A stretch of 32,163 bases of DNA from Zygnema cylindricum (taxonomy: Eukaryota > Streptophyta > Zygnematophyceae > Zygnematales > Zygnemataceae): NCBI GenBank assembly GCA_037447655.1, contig JBBHKE010001514.1, positions 1-32,163 of the forward strand. Direction: 5' to 3'. The notes beneath the pieces are model-generated. The model was not told the origin of the DNA. It saw nothing but the letters and a program-made list of their open reading frames with translations, and ran no database searches. This document shows, in pieces, positions 10,805 to 21,509 of this stretch; the first letter of the stretch is position 1; each line of letters begins with the position of its first letter. The position numbers were made by a program, and so were the translations under genes.

Positions 10805-11660
10805 CAAATTATTTTGAGGAATTCGGATAGTTTCACAGTTTGACTTTCAAGTTTCAACGTTTTGCATGTCAGAAATCAACGACTCACAATTTAGCTTGCA
10901 AATCCTAAATATGCTACTCAACCGTTTTGTTTGGTTTGAGTCAAACAGGACGTGAACGGGATGGAACCGAAGCAGGGCGAGTTCAAAACGGCCGATTGAA
11001 AAAAAGCTAACGCCAAAAAGTTAAACTTTGTTGGCCTTTTGATGTCATTTTGGTTTTGATAGGATCGACACTCAATTGAATGGCGCACAAACTATTAAAA
11101 TTTCTCAATGACGTATCAATATTAAACTCAAGTTAAACACCAACTAGCTCAATTACATACATTTTATGCTGACGGTCATAAGATAAAGACACGATATATA
11201 TTCAAAAGTAGAATCTCACATTATTCCTCGTACATTGCTTAAGATTGATTCTACATTGATTATACATTGATTATTCTAATTCTCGCACTAGCTCGAATTT
11301 TAACTTAGACGCCAAATTGAATCTCAAAATCTTATTCTAGAATTTTCACATTGAAATTAGACAAAAATAAAGGTATGACGCAAACGGAACTTCTATTACA
11401 AATGAAACTAAATCAAACAAACGACATGCACAATGTGAAACGCGACAAAACTAAACCACACTATATACGAACCTACATTATAACGTCCACTTTAATTTCC
11501 AATTTGAAATCCTCCCATTTCCCCTCTCAATGTGGGAATCAACTTTGAAAACTAACCGGACTCAAATTTGATCAAACATAGGTCTTCTTTTAACAAATAT
11601 ATCATGCATGGCAGCTTTTGTTAGCACACCAGCTGTGCCTCCTCGGGATTGGGATAAATT
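10410..11660. repeat. Recent 1.25 kb duplication, copy 2
   Basis: Partner of 7911-9162. Here the block is continuous on its right with the copia RNase H coding relic, so this is the likely source copy. Confidence 0.85.
11058..11513 (-). mobile_element. Copia 3' LTR
   Basis: LTR at the 3' end of the minus-strand copia element. It follows a polypurine tract (about 11516-11530) after the pol tail and carries the minus-strand TATA-like motif near 11461-11470. The matching 5' LTR should lie right of 14837, but no copy of this LTR is seen there. Confidence 0.6.
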
Positions 11661-11950
11661 ACAAATCCCAATTCTTATCCTTTAACAAGTCTCTCACAAA
11701 ATGGCACTGAATCTTAATTTGTTTTGATGAAACACCGGATCCTTCACAAAAGCTACAATATTCACACTATCTGAATATATCTTCATACAATTCACATAAA
11801 ATCCTAATTCACTCAACATTTTTTTAATCAAAATTGAAGATTTTTCCGAATGACATGCCACCATGTACTCCACTTCGGTTGAACTCAAAGCCAACGTAGG
11901 TGGTAATCGGGAGCTCTATGAGATTGACGCTCCACTAAACACAGATGCAT
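11604..11950 (-). pseudogene. Copia RNase H and C-terminal tail relic
   Basis: The minus strand shows the copia RNase H hallmark LALSSTEVEY, a downstream IYSDS (the CDN/D position) and DPVFHQ. After a frame change it continues as CHFVRDLLKD, then after another to VLTKAAMYDIFVK. Upstream of ALSSTE the frame reads SSRLPP and, one codon earlier, a TAG where Trp is expected. The homology stops at about 11950, where the RT domain should begin. Confidence 0.8.
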
Positions 11951-12165
11951 GACTAGAGGAGGAATTTCACGTGTCAAAGTCACCACTCCCATGAGAAACA
12001 CATTACCCGAAGCAATCCATTCATTCCCAAACTAATCCAATGTCTAATCTAATGTCCAATCCAATGTCCAAAGTTAAGGCCAATATCTGGGAAAACCCGC
12101 TTGACCGATTCTCAATGTTGATTTTTTGAGGTTGAATGTACTAGCTAATAATTTGAAACAGCTGC
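11951..12165. other. Filler segment replacing the copia reverse transcriptase
   Basis: About 215 bp sit where roughly 1 kb of RT coding sequence should be. They include five or six heptamer-type units (AATCCAATGTC, CTAATGTCCAAT; 12034-12072), and 12122-12165 resembles 6470-6508. This looks like patchwork repair using local repeats. Confidence 0.55.
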
Positions 12166-13935
12166 ACTCAAAATCTGAGGCCGGAATAGATGGTTCTCGT
12201 GGATTCTTTCGAACAAACTTGGTTTCTCCCCTATCCCTTGATTCCGAATCAATTTCCACCACGTCTTCCGCTTCGGGAAGAGTTGTCACTGGAGTTTCCA
12301 CAGCCGAGTCCTTTTCAGTCTGATTTGTACCTGCAAGAATGTCATCGTCTCTAAAACCTGGATAGTTAGGAAGCTTAAAGTCATCAGAATTTTCTGACTC
12401 AAATCTGATTTTTACTGACTTTGTATATTTGAAGGGATCCACAGACTTTCCTTTATCCATAACTACTAGATGCTTTACTAAGATTATATCTTCTCTTTTT
12501 AGATCATAAACTCTATATCCTTTAACATCCTCATCATATCCTAATAAGTATCCCGGTTTTCCTTTAGGATCTAGCTTCCAATTAGACCGATCTATATCTA
12601 GACTGAATACTTGACTGCCGAAAACCTTTAAATGAGATAAGTCTGGTTTTCGGCCTGTCCATCTCTCATAAGGTGTTTGATCTTTTATAGCTGAAGTAAG
12701 ACCTCTATTTTTGAGGTAATTAGCACAGTTCATTGCTTTTGCCCAAAACCTTTTTCCTATCTTCTTATCCGACAACATACTTCTAGCACTATCACTTAGT
12801 GTTCTATTTAACCTTTCAGCTACCCCATTCTGTTCCGGTTTTCTGGCACTGTCTTTTGGTGTTGAACCCCATCTTCCCTCAAAAAATCCTCAAACTGGTT
12901 AGAAGTATACTCTCCACCATTGTCACTCCTTACTCTCTTGATTGGAGTTTCATGGAGTTTTTCGCTCCATGCTTTATATTGTCTAAAACAGTCCTCAGCT
13001 TCTGACTTGTTTTTCAAAAAATATACTCGGGAATACCGAGACCAATCATCAGTTATAGTCATCATAAATCTCTTCCCCCCCGGTGAGGGCACTCTAGCCG
13101 GTCCCCAAATATCTGTGTGTACTAGATCTAGAAGTTTTTCTCCCTTGTAGGTGGCTGTTTTTGGAAAGGGTAATCTGTGTGCTTTACCTTGAGCACACCC
13201 ACTACAATCACTTATATCATCACTCTCACTGAACTGAATCCCTTCCACCACTCCCATCTTTTTCATCTCTCTTAACTTATCTAGATTCACATGCCCAAGC
13301 CTCTTATGCCACATCATAATATCATGAACACCAGCATAATAAAGTTTCTTCGTTTCATTACTTAAGATCAGCCTAAACATCCCATGGCTACCTTTCTCAG
13401 CAATGAAATAGACATCCTCCTCAAAACTAGCAGTAAAGACTCCTTCCCTAGTGCTAGTGAAAAAACCCTTATCATCTAATACAGATGTTGAGATAAGGTT
13501 TTTGTTCAGCTCCGGAATAAACAATACATCGGAGAATGTTAATATGGATGTCTTTCCTTCTACTAACACTTTCAGATCTACCAATCCTACAACAGTAGTG
13601 GTGACTATCCTCCCATCCCCGTACTCTATCTCTACGATGGGAATCTTTCTTATCTTAGTGAACAGGTGCATATCCTTACACATGTGCATTGAGGCACCTG
13701 AATCTATAATCCAGCCTGCTTCACCTTTCAATCCACCGTAGGCACATTTCTGCCTTCGTGGAATTTCAACCTCAGTTTTCGCCTCCAACTCCTCATCCAA
13801 AAAGAGCTCATCGTCCTCGTCCTCGGATTCCGCCTCAAGTACCTGTGTGACAAGGGCCTTTTTCTTTCCTCTCGGTTTACCACCGGTCTGCCCCTCCTTT
13901 AACTGAAGCTTGGTTAGCTTAGTGCACTCTGCCAT
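12166..13935 (-). pseudogene. Copia protease-integrase relic
   Basis: The first frame (13935 to 12820, 371 residues) has the aspartic protease signature IIDSGAS at about residues 76-82. It then has the integrase zinc finger WHKRLGH (residues 209-215) with SDCSGC (242-247), and catalytic Asp in VHTDIWGP (residue 275) and RSDNGGEY (residue 338). A one-base loss at about 12840 shifts the frame just before the third catalytic residue. The region continues in the frame of 12778-12166 with GVAERLNRT, the FWAKAMNCANYLKNR motif and the KPDLSHLKVFG integrase C-terminal motif. The homology ends in an acidic linker (PREPSIPASDF), after which RT is missing. Confidence 0.9.
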
Positions 13936-14837
13936 ATAGTGCCCGGTTTCTTACAAAAATGACAAAAACCTTTGGGAGCCCTTGGTTCGAACTCGTCAAC
14001 CTGTTTTTTCTGCTCCCTACCCCCATAGTTTCCGACTGGTTTCCGGGAATCCCTGTTCCTCCAATCGGTCGCTGTTGTCAAGGCTTGGCCACTCTTTCCT
14101 CCCCTTCGGATCTCAATCGTATTCTCTCGAACGAGAATCATCCGTACCACTGAGTTCCATATCCACCTTGAGTCCGACAAGTCTTGCACACGGTTGACTA
14201 TGATCTCGAACTCATCAAGTAACTTCATCAGTAAACAGTTAACCTTTTCTTTTTCACTAAAAACTTTTCCCGCACTCTCTAGCTCCATGAAGAGTGTAGC
14301 AAGCTCATTGCAAAAATCCAACATATTTCCCCCTTTGTATACATACTCCTTAACTTTCTGATCAGCCAACTGTTGTTGCTGAATCGTACCACTTCGGTAC
14401 ATCTCTATGAGAGCCATCCAAAGATCGAATGCCCTCTCTACCTGCAAATGAGAACATGCAAGTCCTTGAGTGAGATGGCGTAGGATGAAGTGCTTTGCCG
14501 CCATATTGTTGAAGTCCCAGGTTTCGGTATCATTCTCCTCGTTCCTCGGAATAGGTGACATGAATGCTAAACCAATTGCTATTGGTGTGGTCGCCTTTTT
14601 CTCCTTTCCTTTGTCCACCACCTCTGCTTCCTTTGTTTCCTCCGCTGAAGGTGAATCCTCTTTCCTGGTGAATCTGCTTCCTCTAAACCCTGGAGGAATT
14701 CCAAGACTTGATTGACGCCCCAATCGTCCACTCACTATCCCCCAAAACCTTTTTTCGCATAGAGCTCCTATCATCATAATTTCTCAGTATATGAAGCCAA
14801 CTCCATTAAAGATTGGTACCCTAGATGGTGGGCCCAT
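13914..14837 (-). pseudogene. Copia Gag relic (UBN2 type)
   Basis: The frame can be followed from an ATG at 14835-14837. It reads PIFNGVGFIY, then an in-frame TGA (14784-14786) where Trp is typical, and then continues as EIMMIGAL. The gag core follows: WDFNNMAAKHFILRHL, FDLWMALIEMY, and LADQKVKEYVYKGGNMLDF. Near its end is the nucleocapsid zinc knuckle CHFCKKPG, broken at about 13942 by loss of one base. The second half of the knuckle is in the frame of the pol relic, so Gag and Pol were once one reading frame, as is usual for copia. Confidence 0.85.
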
Positions 14838-15595
14838 AACCTGAAACTCTGAGACCTCCAAAAGTCCTCAGAGTGGACAGCTTCCAAGAAACCTCAAAGA
14901 TAATCCTGACCCGTTTGTTTTTAAGCAAAAATAACTGCCACCCTGGCATACAAATAGTCTGACCTTCTGCACCTCGTGAAGGCAAGACTCCCCTGAGTCG
15001 ATAGCAAAAAGAATCTCTGAATTTGCTCCCCTGAGCAGTAAGTTATGGAGGGTTAAAGTTGACCTTTTGTACAGAAGCTCTATGGAGAGAGGGTCCTATC
15101 TTCTAATTTTTCTAAGTCCTATCTCTCTCACAGACTCTATCTATTGATGTACGGAACCAATCACAATAGAGTTCCGTACACAAAAGTTTAGTTGCCGCTG
15201 TACTTTATGTATGAACATTGTACGACATGGCCTAAATGTCCACACGTGGAATGTACGGATTCGCTCCTTCAATCCTCGGAGATGCCGCGCTCCAATGTAA
15301 CATCGCCACGTGTCATCGGATGTGGCAATGCCCACAAACCGCCGAATTTGGCTTTCGCGATCTCGGCGCTAATTCCGGCCGTCCGATTAAACTCGCATTT
15401 GATCGTAGCCGTAATAAATACATGCGCGGTATTTGTTTCGCTTACGAAATCAATGCGCGGTATTGATTGCTTATCCGTACCGCAATTCGTACTTTTACAC
15501 TACCATATCTATGTATCCCGTTAACTGTTATAGTTAAATGATTTATCCCACGTGTACATGTATAAATAATTATTGTACTATATATTTTTTAAGAC
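14838..15595. other. Copia leader region and unassigned DNA
   Basis: The part next to Gag should be the 5' leader and 5' LTR of the copia element, but I find neither the LTR seen at 11058-11513 nor a primer-binding site. The 5' end of the element is therefore lost or comes from a different LTR family. The rest shows no gene; open frames at 15192-15524 have no motif. Confidence 0.4.
15148..15180. repeat. Perfect 10 bp inverted repeat (hairpin)
   Basis: TGTACGGAAC and GTTCCGTACA flank 13 bases. The arms start with TG and end with CA. The repeat lies where the 5' end of the copia element is expected, so it might mark an LTR end, but there is no second copy to prove it. Confidence 0.5.
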
Positions 15596-15680
15596 TACTT
15601 CTAGACTTAACGGTTAAGGCTACCGGCTATCTACTGTCTGTCGGCCGGCAGGTACCAGGATCAAATCCTGTCGTCGGCAC
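15596..15680 (+). other. tRNA-like relic or SINE head
   Basis: Contains an A-box-like TAACGGTTAAGGC (15608-15620) and, about 38 bases later, a B-box-like GGATCAAATCC within CAGGATCAAATCCTG (15655-15669), which can form most of a T-arm. The 3' GTCGGCA would need a matching TGCCGAC at the 5' end, which is absent. It is therefore not an intact tRNA; a tRNA-derived SINE or tRNA pseudogene fits. Confidence 0.4.
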
Positions 15681-15689
15681 ATACCTTTT

Positions 15690-17531
15690 AGTAATTAATC
15701 CCCTAACCAATACAAATTTCCCGTAAACCTCAGGATAGCCTAGGTAGCCATGGCTCTAGCTTCCTCTCGAATTTCTCAGTGACTTCGACAAGTTTGAGAG
15801 TTGGAGAGAGAAGTTAGAGGTAGCCTGCCTCGGCTTCTTTATTTCTATTCAGACCTAGAAAATACTTAAAAACCATTAATTTCTACAGATTGGGCTAAAC
15901 CGCTAAAGGGACGCAGAGGTAGGGAGGTTTCGGATGGTAGTCGGATGGGAGATTGGTGGTGTTAGGAGATGGGCGAGGAAAGTTAATTTCACCGGCAGGA
16001 GGTAAGAAAAAGGGAGGTCGCTTTGTCAAAGTTTAAAAAAAAAATTAGTCGAAATTTTTTTACATTTATTTTTAGATGATTTTGATTGGTTATTTGATAA
16101 TGGATCATCATTGAAAAACAAAATAGTTACAGTACGGATCATTTATTCGGGATTCGACTTCATTTTTCTTCAAAGTCGGAATTCGGCATTCTGAAAAGTG
16201 TTTCCGGAAAAGAAGATGACTTACCACAGTTGTCAGATTTTGACGCACTTCACCGTATATTTTGTCTGTCGCTACGCTCCAAAAAGGTTGACAGCCGAGC
16301 GGTCGAGCTGTTTGGCGCCTCTGTTTTTTGTTTTTTTGCGAAATGAACGGTACGGAGGCATTCAGTTCGTCATCTCATTCACCATCCATTTCTAGTGTGA
16401 ATCCTGCAACAGTATTGTACTGTACTAGGACATTGCGGTACGGCTTGAAATCGACCCGAAAACCAGAAACGGACGAACTGTCAGTACTGTACACTGGAAA
16501 TCCCAAATCCCGTAGTTGCGAATGATCTTGAATCGGAAGTCAGTGAGACGAGGCACATACTGTACTCCTCGTGCGCTTCTTTTCGATTCAAATTGTACTT
16601 CGTTATGAACATATAGCCGCTTACATCAGGTCAATCCGTACAGGTTTCTACCACTATGGTACAGTACTAGACTTTGTAGAGTAAGACTCTGTAGAGTGAC
16701 TGTCAGAACTCCAGATTCTTTGTCTAGCATGTTCGTCAAATGACATCGACTCGTGAAGACTTTTCAAAAGAGTTAAGGGCCGGTTGTCATAACGCATGTC
16801 AGAAAACGAGGATAATCTTTATAATAAAATATGCGATGGGAAAAATCGTCAGGGTACGGACGGGGTGAAAAAATATAACATTTCAAGAGTACAATAGTCA
16901 ACAGAAAATAGCGAAGGCATAGAGATCAAACAAAAACGATAACGCTAATTAAAATAGTTAACCAACAAAATTAATGGAAACAACTGCGTGAATCGCTCAT
17001 AGTGTTAAGAAATTATAGAAATCAAGAAAAAAACATTGTTATTAACGCAAAGCTTAAAATATGGTATAATTTTTTTTTTGTTTTTTTTTTATGCAATCAA
17101 TCAGCCCAAACGTTAAGAGTTTTTTTTTTCAAAAACTACTATTACTTATTTGTTCCCTACATTTATGTTACAACTTTTTAGTAACTCTAAAGAAAATATT
17201 GATGTTTTTTTAAAAAACATTCCGTACGTGTACGGTTGTATATATTTTCCAACCTCCTCTAATGTCTAACCTATGAAAATTGGATCATAGTGTGGCTAAA
17301 ACTGGGTTATTCAACACATGTAATGTTTATCGCAACACAGCGGTACATTTCCCATCGCGATTCGCGTTAAGGATTTATTAGTGTTAACACATCCTGGCAT
17401 TACATGTATTTTGCATTAATGCTAAGAACGGTGAACACTAGAGTCTAGACATTATTGTACCAGTGATCTTCTCTTCGGCATTTGAAATCTAATTGTATCC
17501 ATGTTTTCTTTGATTTTTTTTTGACATAAAG
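15690..17531. other. Unassigned intergenic DNA
   Basis: No gene is supported. Phrases such as GTGAATCGCTCATAGTGTTAA (near 16988) and CATCGCGATTCGCGTTAAGG (near 17354) are partial matches to the ends of the CACCG-type element family, so old copies of it are probably present. Confidence 0.4.
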
Positions 17532-17717
17532 TACACCGTGAATCGCTATAAGTGTTAATAATTTTTTCGCCACTTAAAACAACTATTATCTGTACACACT
17601 TGTCTAGTTTTCACTGAAACACCACCAATCGGAAGGTATGAATATTGGATTTCAATCGCAACCGTCAGATCCATAATCCGACAAGCGTATACAGAGAAAG
17701 GATGTGTTAAGTCTTAA

Positions 17718-18855
17718 GGGTGCGTCTCCATGTGCTAAAGTAATGGGTTTTTTTTTGTCGTTTTCCTGTAAAACTTAGGGCCGTACCGCGTAAGTTTCAA
17801 CTGTACAAAAAAATAGAAAGAATAAGTACATTTTGCGTCATCGTCAAATTTAAGATGTACTACATGTTATCGTCTTGTGTTCTTCAACCACCGGCCATGG
17901 CAAAATATGTCATCTTCAAAATTTTCTTTAAAACACAGAGAAGATGTGTTTTAAAACAAAGTATATTTGAAAAACAAATAGGAAAACACATTCACACGTG
18001 TAAAAAAAATCAAAAATTTCAAATGAATTCAAACGACCAACGAAAGGTACACTATTCGTTATGTTTTGTCCATTTGTGTTCATCAAAGTATACAATTTGT
18101 TTTGTTTTGTCGCGTTTTGTTGAGTACGGTTTTTTTTATTCCTTAAGTTTGAAAATTACGATGCCATTTCATGAAATCTTGAGAAATATCTGAGGGCGCC
18201 CCAGCAACTCGCACGCGCCACCTCTCTTATGCAGCCTCGCATTCTCTCATTCAATCTTCACTATTCCTCATCCTTCCACCGGGCAGCTATACGCTGACCA
18301 GTGGGAAGCTGGAGAAAACTTTTTTTGCCTTAAAACAATGAAAACCCACAGTTATCATTGCTATATTTTTGAACCCGGACAAAGGCAGAATTTTATTATG
18401 ATTTTTTTTTCTTTATTATCTTTAATTCTTTACAAAAATCAATGCATCCACTAAGAGTTAAAAAGAAAACTTAAATTTATGGTGATTATATCAAATATGA
18501 GGTAGGTTCTCAAGTAGGAAGAGAGATTCAAAGCGCGTGGAAATTGCCAAAAAGGCAACCGTACAAAGAAGGCAGCGTCAGCCATGGACAGTATCCATAG
18601 ACAAAGGGTTGAAAAAGTAAATGTTTACAAATGTCATATAGTTATGCGAGATCACTGACAATTTTTTAAAAATCGGGTGCGTCATCACAAATTGTTGACG
18701 TTGACAGCCATCAGGGGCATTGTCAACGCATACAATCGTCACACCCTTAAGTAACATTTTTTTTTGTTACACATAGGGACACCTGAAATCCGGGTCTGCC
18801 GGATCTGCCCTAAAAAACAAAGTGATTTCCCTAAGTTTCAACTACATGGAGACCT
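17718..18855. mobile_element. PIF/Harbinger-like non-autonomous element, copy 1
   Basis: Begins TAA|GGGTGCGTCTCCATGTGC; the right end is ACATGGAGACC|TTAA, slightly shortened. The interior aligns with element 18859-19635 over most of its length, with shared phrases TTTTCCTGTAAAACTTAG, GTTTTAAAAC, AAACAAATAGGAA and ACATAGGGACAC. It is interrupted by an unrelated insert at about 18186-18655. No transposase is seen. The TAA duplication and G-rich terminal repeat suggest PIF/Harbinger. Confidence 0.7.
18186..18655. other. Insert within Harbinger-like copy 1
   Basis: About 470 bp without counterpart in the sister element. Homology to copy 2 stops after GCCATTTCATG and resumes at the TCGTCACA / GTTACACATAGGG region. 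I see no terminal repeats or ORF in it, so its nature is unknown. It could also be ancestral sequence lost from copy 2. Confidence 0.45.
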
Positions 18856-18858
18856 TAA

Positions 18859-19635
18859 GGGTATGTCCCCATGTGCATAAGTAAGGGTTTTTTCTGTCGT
18901 TTTCCTGTAAAACTTAGCGTCGTACTGCCTAAGTTGTAACCGTACGAAGGAATCGCAAAAATGTAGAGTACAATTTGCGTCATCCTCAAACTTAAGATGT
19001 ACGAAAATTTGTCGTTTTGTGTTTTTCGACCCACTTCCATGACAAAAAACTTCATTCTCAACCTTATGTTTAAAACACATGCGCGATGTGTTTTAAAACT
19101 ATGGATTTTCGATAAACAAATAGGAATTTATATTCTCACGTGCCGTAATTTTTGAAAAATTTCATACAATTTCCAAGGACAATTTTTTTTCAAAATTCGC
19201 TATGTTTTGTCTGTTCGCTTTCAATGCGACGTAAAAAAAGTACACAATTTGTTTGGTTTTGTCTGTTTTCGTCCAGTACGGATTTATTTTTTGCAGGGGT
19301 CTCGAAATTGTGATGCCATTTCACGTCGACCGGACAGGCGACGCAAAGGCAAAACGCATCTTCTTCAACTATGAAATGGCACAGGCTGGAAGGCGGTACG
19401 ACTACAATGTCACGGTAAAACATGCGACGTCACAAGCAGTTCCAAAAAATAACGTGCGACAACACAGATCGTAGACGTTGACACCCGTCACAAATATTGT
19501 CGACGTATACAATCGTCACAAACGTAAGTTACGATTACGTTCTTACACATAGGGACACTTGAAAACCGGGTCCGGCGGATCCGCGCTAAAATACAAAGTA
19601 AGTTCGCTAAGTTCCAATTACATGGAGACATACCC
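18859..19635. mobile_element. PIF/Harbinger-like non-autonomous element, copy 2
   Basis: 777 bp between TAA (18856-18858) and TAA (19636-19638). Terminal inverted repeats: left GGGTATGTCCCCATGT, and the right end read on the minus strand GGGTATGTCTCCATGT, with one difference in 16. Non-coding interior. Same family as copy 1. Confidence 0.8.
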
Positions 19636-19638
19636 TAA

Positions 19639-20627
19639 GGGCACTTTCCTATGTAACCGAAACTTTAATCTTGTAACTTTGTTTCAAACGAAGATTCTCC
19701 GTACATCTTTATGAGCATTCCATGTAATCGCAAATAACTTGTTACTTCAAAAAGTGACAAGCGTAGACGTGTACGAAACATGTGACACATAAACGGTACA
19801 CAAAATGTTGGTAAACTTCCACTCAATTTCGATTTCAGACGTCCACCCGCACGTTGAACAGTTTCTATCACTTCGCAATATCTGCACGCCACATTGTCGA
19901 CGTGGAGGTATTGCAAATGTTAAGGGTTTGTGACATTGTGACGTCACGCGCGTCACACTCAACTATGACAACGCCCACGTCACAACTTCTAAAAATTTCA
20001 GCCATGATTTCCCGATTGTTGTTTTTTGTCTTTTCCTACTCTACTTGCCATCAAAATACGCTCAAAGATAGTCAAAAGAAATCGTTTTCATATATATTTC
20101 ATTTGACACCATTATAGACATTTTTCGTTGCAAAAATTGTGAGATAGACGCGGTAGTGTGAGAGGGAGAGAGAGAGGCGCGCCTTCACAAACTTCGCTTT
20201 TGCGAAATGGCGTTTGTTGGTCGAGACCCCTCCACTTCCTCTGTACGGAAAAAGGTGCATGGAAAAAAGTACGTACAGGCTGTAAACGTGCAGTGGGTTT
20301 TTTTGAGGAAAATTTTGTCAAAAACCTCAGACGCATGCGAAATCATAAGCATATTCGCCCACGTCGTGGAACTTTATTTAAAATCACCTCGCTGGGTGAT
20401 TTTATAAGATGATCTGGAAGGACGCGAAAGTGGTTCGAAACTCGCTAAACGATAAACTGCATCGTGATAGACGACAAACTGCGGTACAGCTAAAGTTTTA
20501 ATGGAACGCAACTTGTACGTTGGTAATTTGATTTTTTTGGTACGGCTGCAGAATTTTTCTTTTTTTTCCAAGTTATAAAGGAAAAGGACAGAAAATGACT
20601 GTAACTTTAGCACATGGGAAAGTGCCC
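19639..20627. mobile_element. PIF/Harbinger-like non-autonomous element, copy 3 (different subfamily)
   Basis: 989 bp between TAA (19636-19638) and TAA (20628-20630). Terminal repeats: left GGGCACTTTCCTATGT, right on the minus strand GGGCACTTTCCCATGT, with one difference in 16. The interior is unlike copies 1 and 2. No transposase frame is seen. Confidence 0.8.
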
Positions 20628-20737
20628 TAAGAGGCAAAAAAAACGTTAACGCTAATAGCGATATGCGGTGTACTGTACTGCCTGTTACGTTTCCTGTTAC
20701 GTTTCATTGGGGTATAGTACTGGCGATATCTTGCAAA

Positions 20738-20783
20738 CGGTGAGAATAACGCGTTTTTTGGGTGTAAAATACGATTCTCACCG
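20738..20783. repeat. Perfect 10 bp inverted repeat
   Basis: CGGTGAGAAT (20738-20747) and ATTCTCACCG (20774-20783) with a 26-base spacer, just before the next mobile element. Confidence 0.5.
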
Positions 20784-20899
20784 CTCTCACCAACCGGGGC
20801 ATAGTTCAAAAGTAGGTGAAAGTAGGCCCATACAATATGCCTATTGTATGCAAAACATACAATATGACCTTAAGACCCATATTGTATTCGGACCTATTC

Positions 20900-20955
20900 G
20901 GACCAATTAAAACATTCGGACCAAAAATTGGACCAATTAAAACATTCGGACCAAA
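20900..20955 (+). repeat. 30 bp direct tandem repeat, two units
   Basis: GGACCAATTAAAACATTCGG followed by ACCAAA occurs at 20900 and 20930, inside the 808 bp element. Confidence 0.7.
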
Positions 20956-21009
20956 TTTTTTTATTTACACCGTCAGATTCGGACGATCGTACGGTTGCTG
21001 ATCAAAGTA

Positions 21010-21509
21010 CACCGCGAATCGTAATTAGAGTAAATTACTCTAATTCGGTCGCTCGAAATTTCGACTCTATCACATCAAATAGAGTAATCGATTCTAATTT
21101 TTTCATTATTCTATTTAAGGTAAAGTTTAATTAGCGTTTTTAATTCTAATATATGTTCGTTTTAAATAGTGTGAAGTACGGATGACATCCGTCCGTGTAA
21201 AATTGTACTTTTATAAATAAAAAAGTACAAATAATGATTTAATACAGGCCATTATCATGTAACTGCGTTTTAACAATCCGCGCAGTGCAAACGTCATAGT
21301 GACGATAAACTGTACGTTTTGTCAGATTCTGTACGAATCCTTATTTACAGTAGAGGATATTAACTTGCCAAATTAGAGTACACCGCATAAATTAGAGTAA
21401 ATTCCTTTCTGAAACAGTTCTATCACATAAATTAGAGTAAATTACTCTAATTATTTTTTTCTCTTTTTTTACTCTAATTTTTTCATTACTCTAATTACGA
21501 TGCGCGGTG
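21010..21509. mobile_element. CACCGCG-end AT-rich element, nested
   Basis: Left end TA|CACCGCGAATCGTAATTAG and right end on the minus strand TA|CACCGCGCATCGTAATTAG, nearly perfect over more than 20 bp, with TA on both sides. The size is 500 bp. A second left end (CACCGCATAAATTAGAG) at 21381 makes 21381-21509 a 129 bp copy of the same family, so two copies probably overlap or one inserted in the other. Rich in AATTAGAGTAA and its complement, so it can form many hairpins. A TA target fits Tc1/mariner or Stowaway-like MITEs. Confidence 0.65.

Larger units (their letters stand above)
11514..14837 (-). mobile_element. Ty1/copia retrotransposon internal region, decayed
   Basis: Order on the minus strand: gag, protease, integrase, [reverse transcriptase missing], RNase H, polypurine tract, LTR. 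Having integrase before RT/RNase H is diagnostic of Ty1/copia and excludes Ty3/gypsy. Disabling changes seen: a TGA in gag (14784-14786), a one-base loss in the Gag zinc knuckle (about 13942), a one-base loss just before the integrase Glu (about 12840), loss of RT, a TAG in RNase H, and frameshifts in the RNase H tail. The element cannot move by itself. Confidence 0.9.
17534..20670. mobile_element. Possible CACCG-end element hosting three nested insertions
   Basis: Left end TA|CACCGTGAATCGCTATAA (17532-17551). Right end, read on the minus strand, TA|CACCGCATATCGCTATTAG (20672 leftwards). The two ends match over about 27 bp with few differences and are both flanked by TA. Everything between them except about 220 bp belongs to the three TAA-flanked elements. 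The pairing of these ends is inference. Confidence 0.45.

Noticed and set aside
13936-13950. Programmed frameshift between copia Gag and Pol
   Set aside because: The break falls inside the zinc knuckle and destroys it, and the element has other disabling changes. A simple one-base loss is more likely.
17855-18193. 112-codon plus-strand ORF in Harbinger-like copy 1
   Set aside because: No transposase motif, and the aligned copy 2 does not keep the frame.
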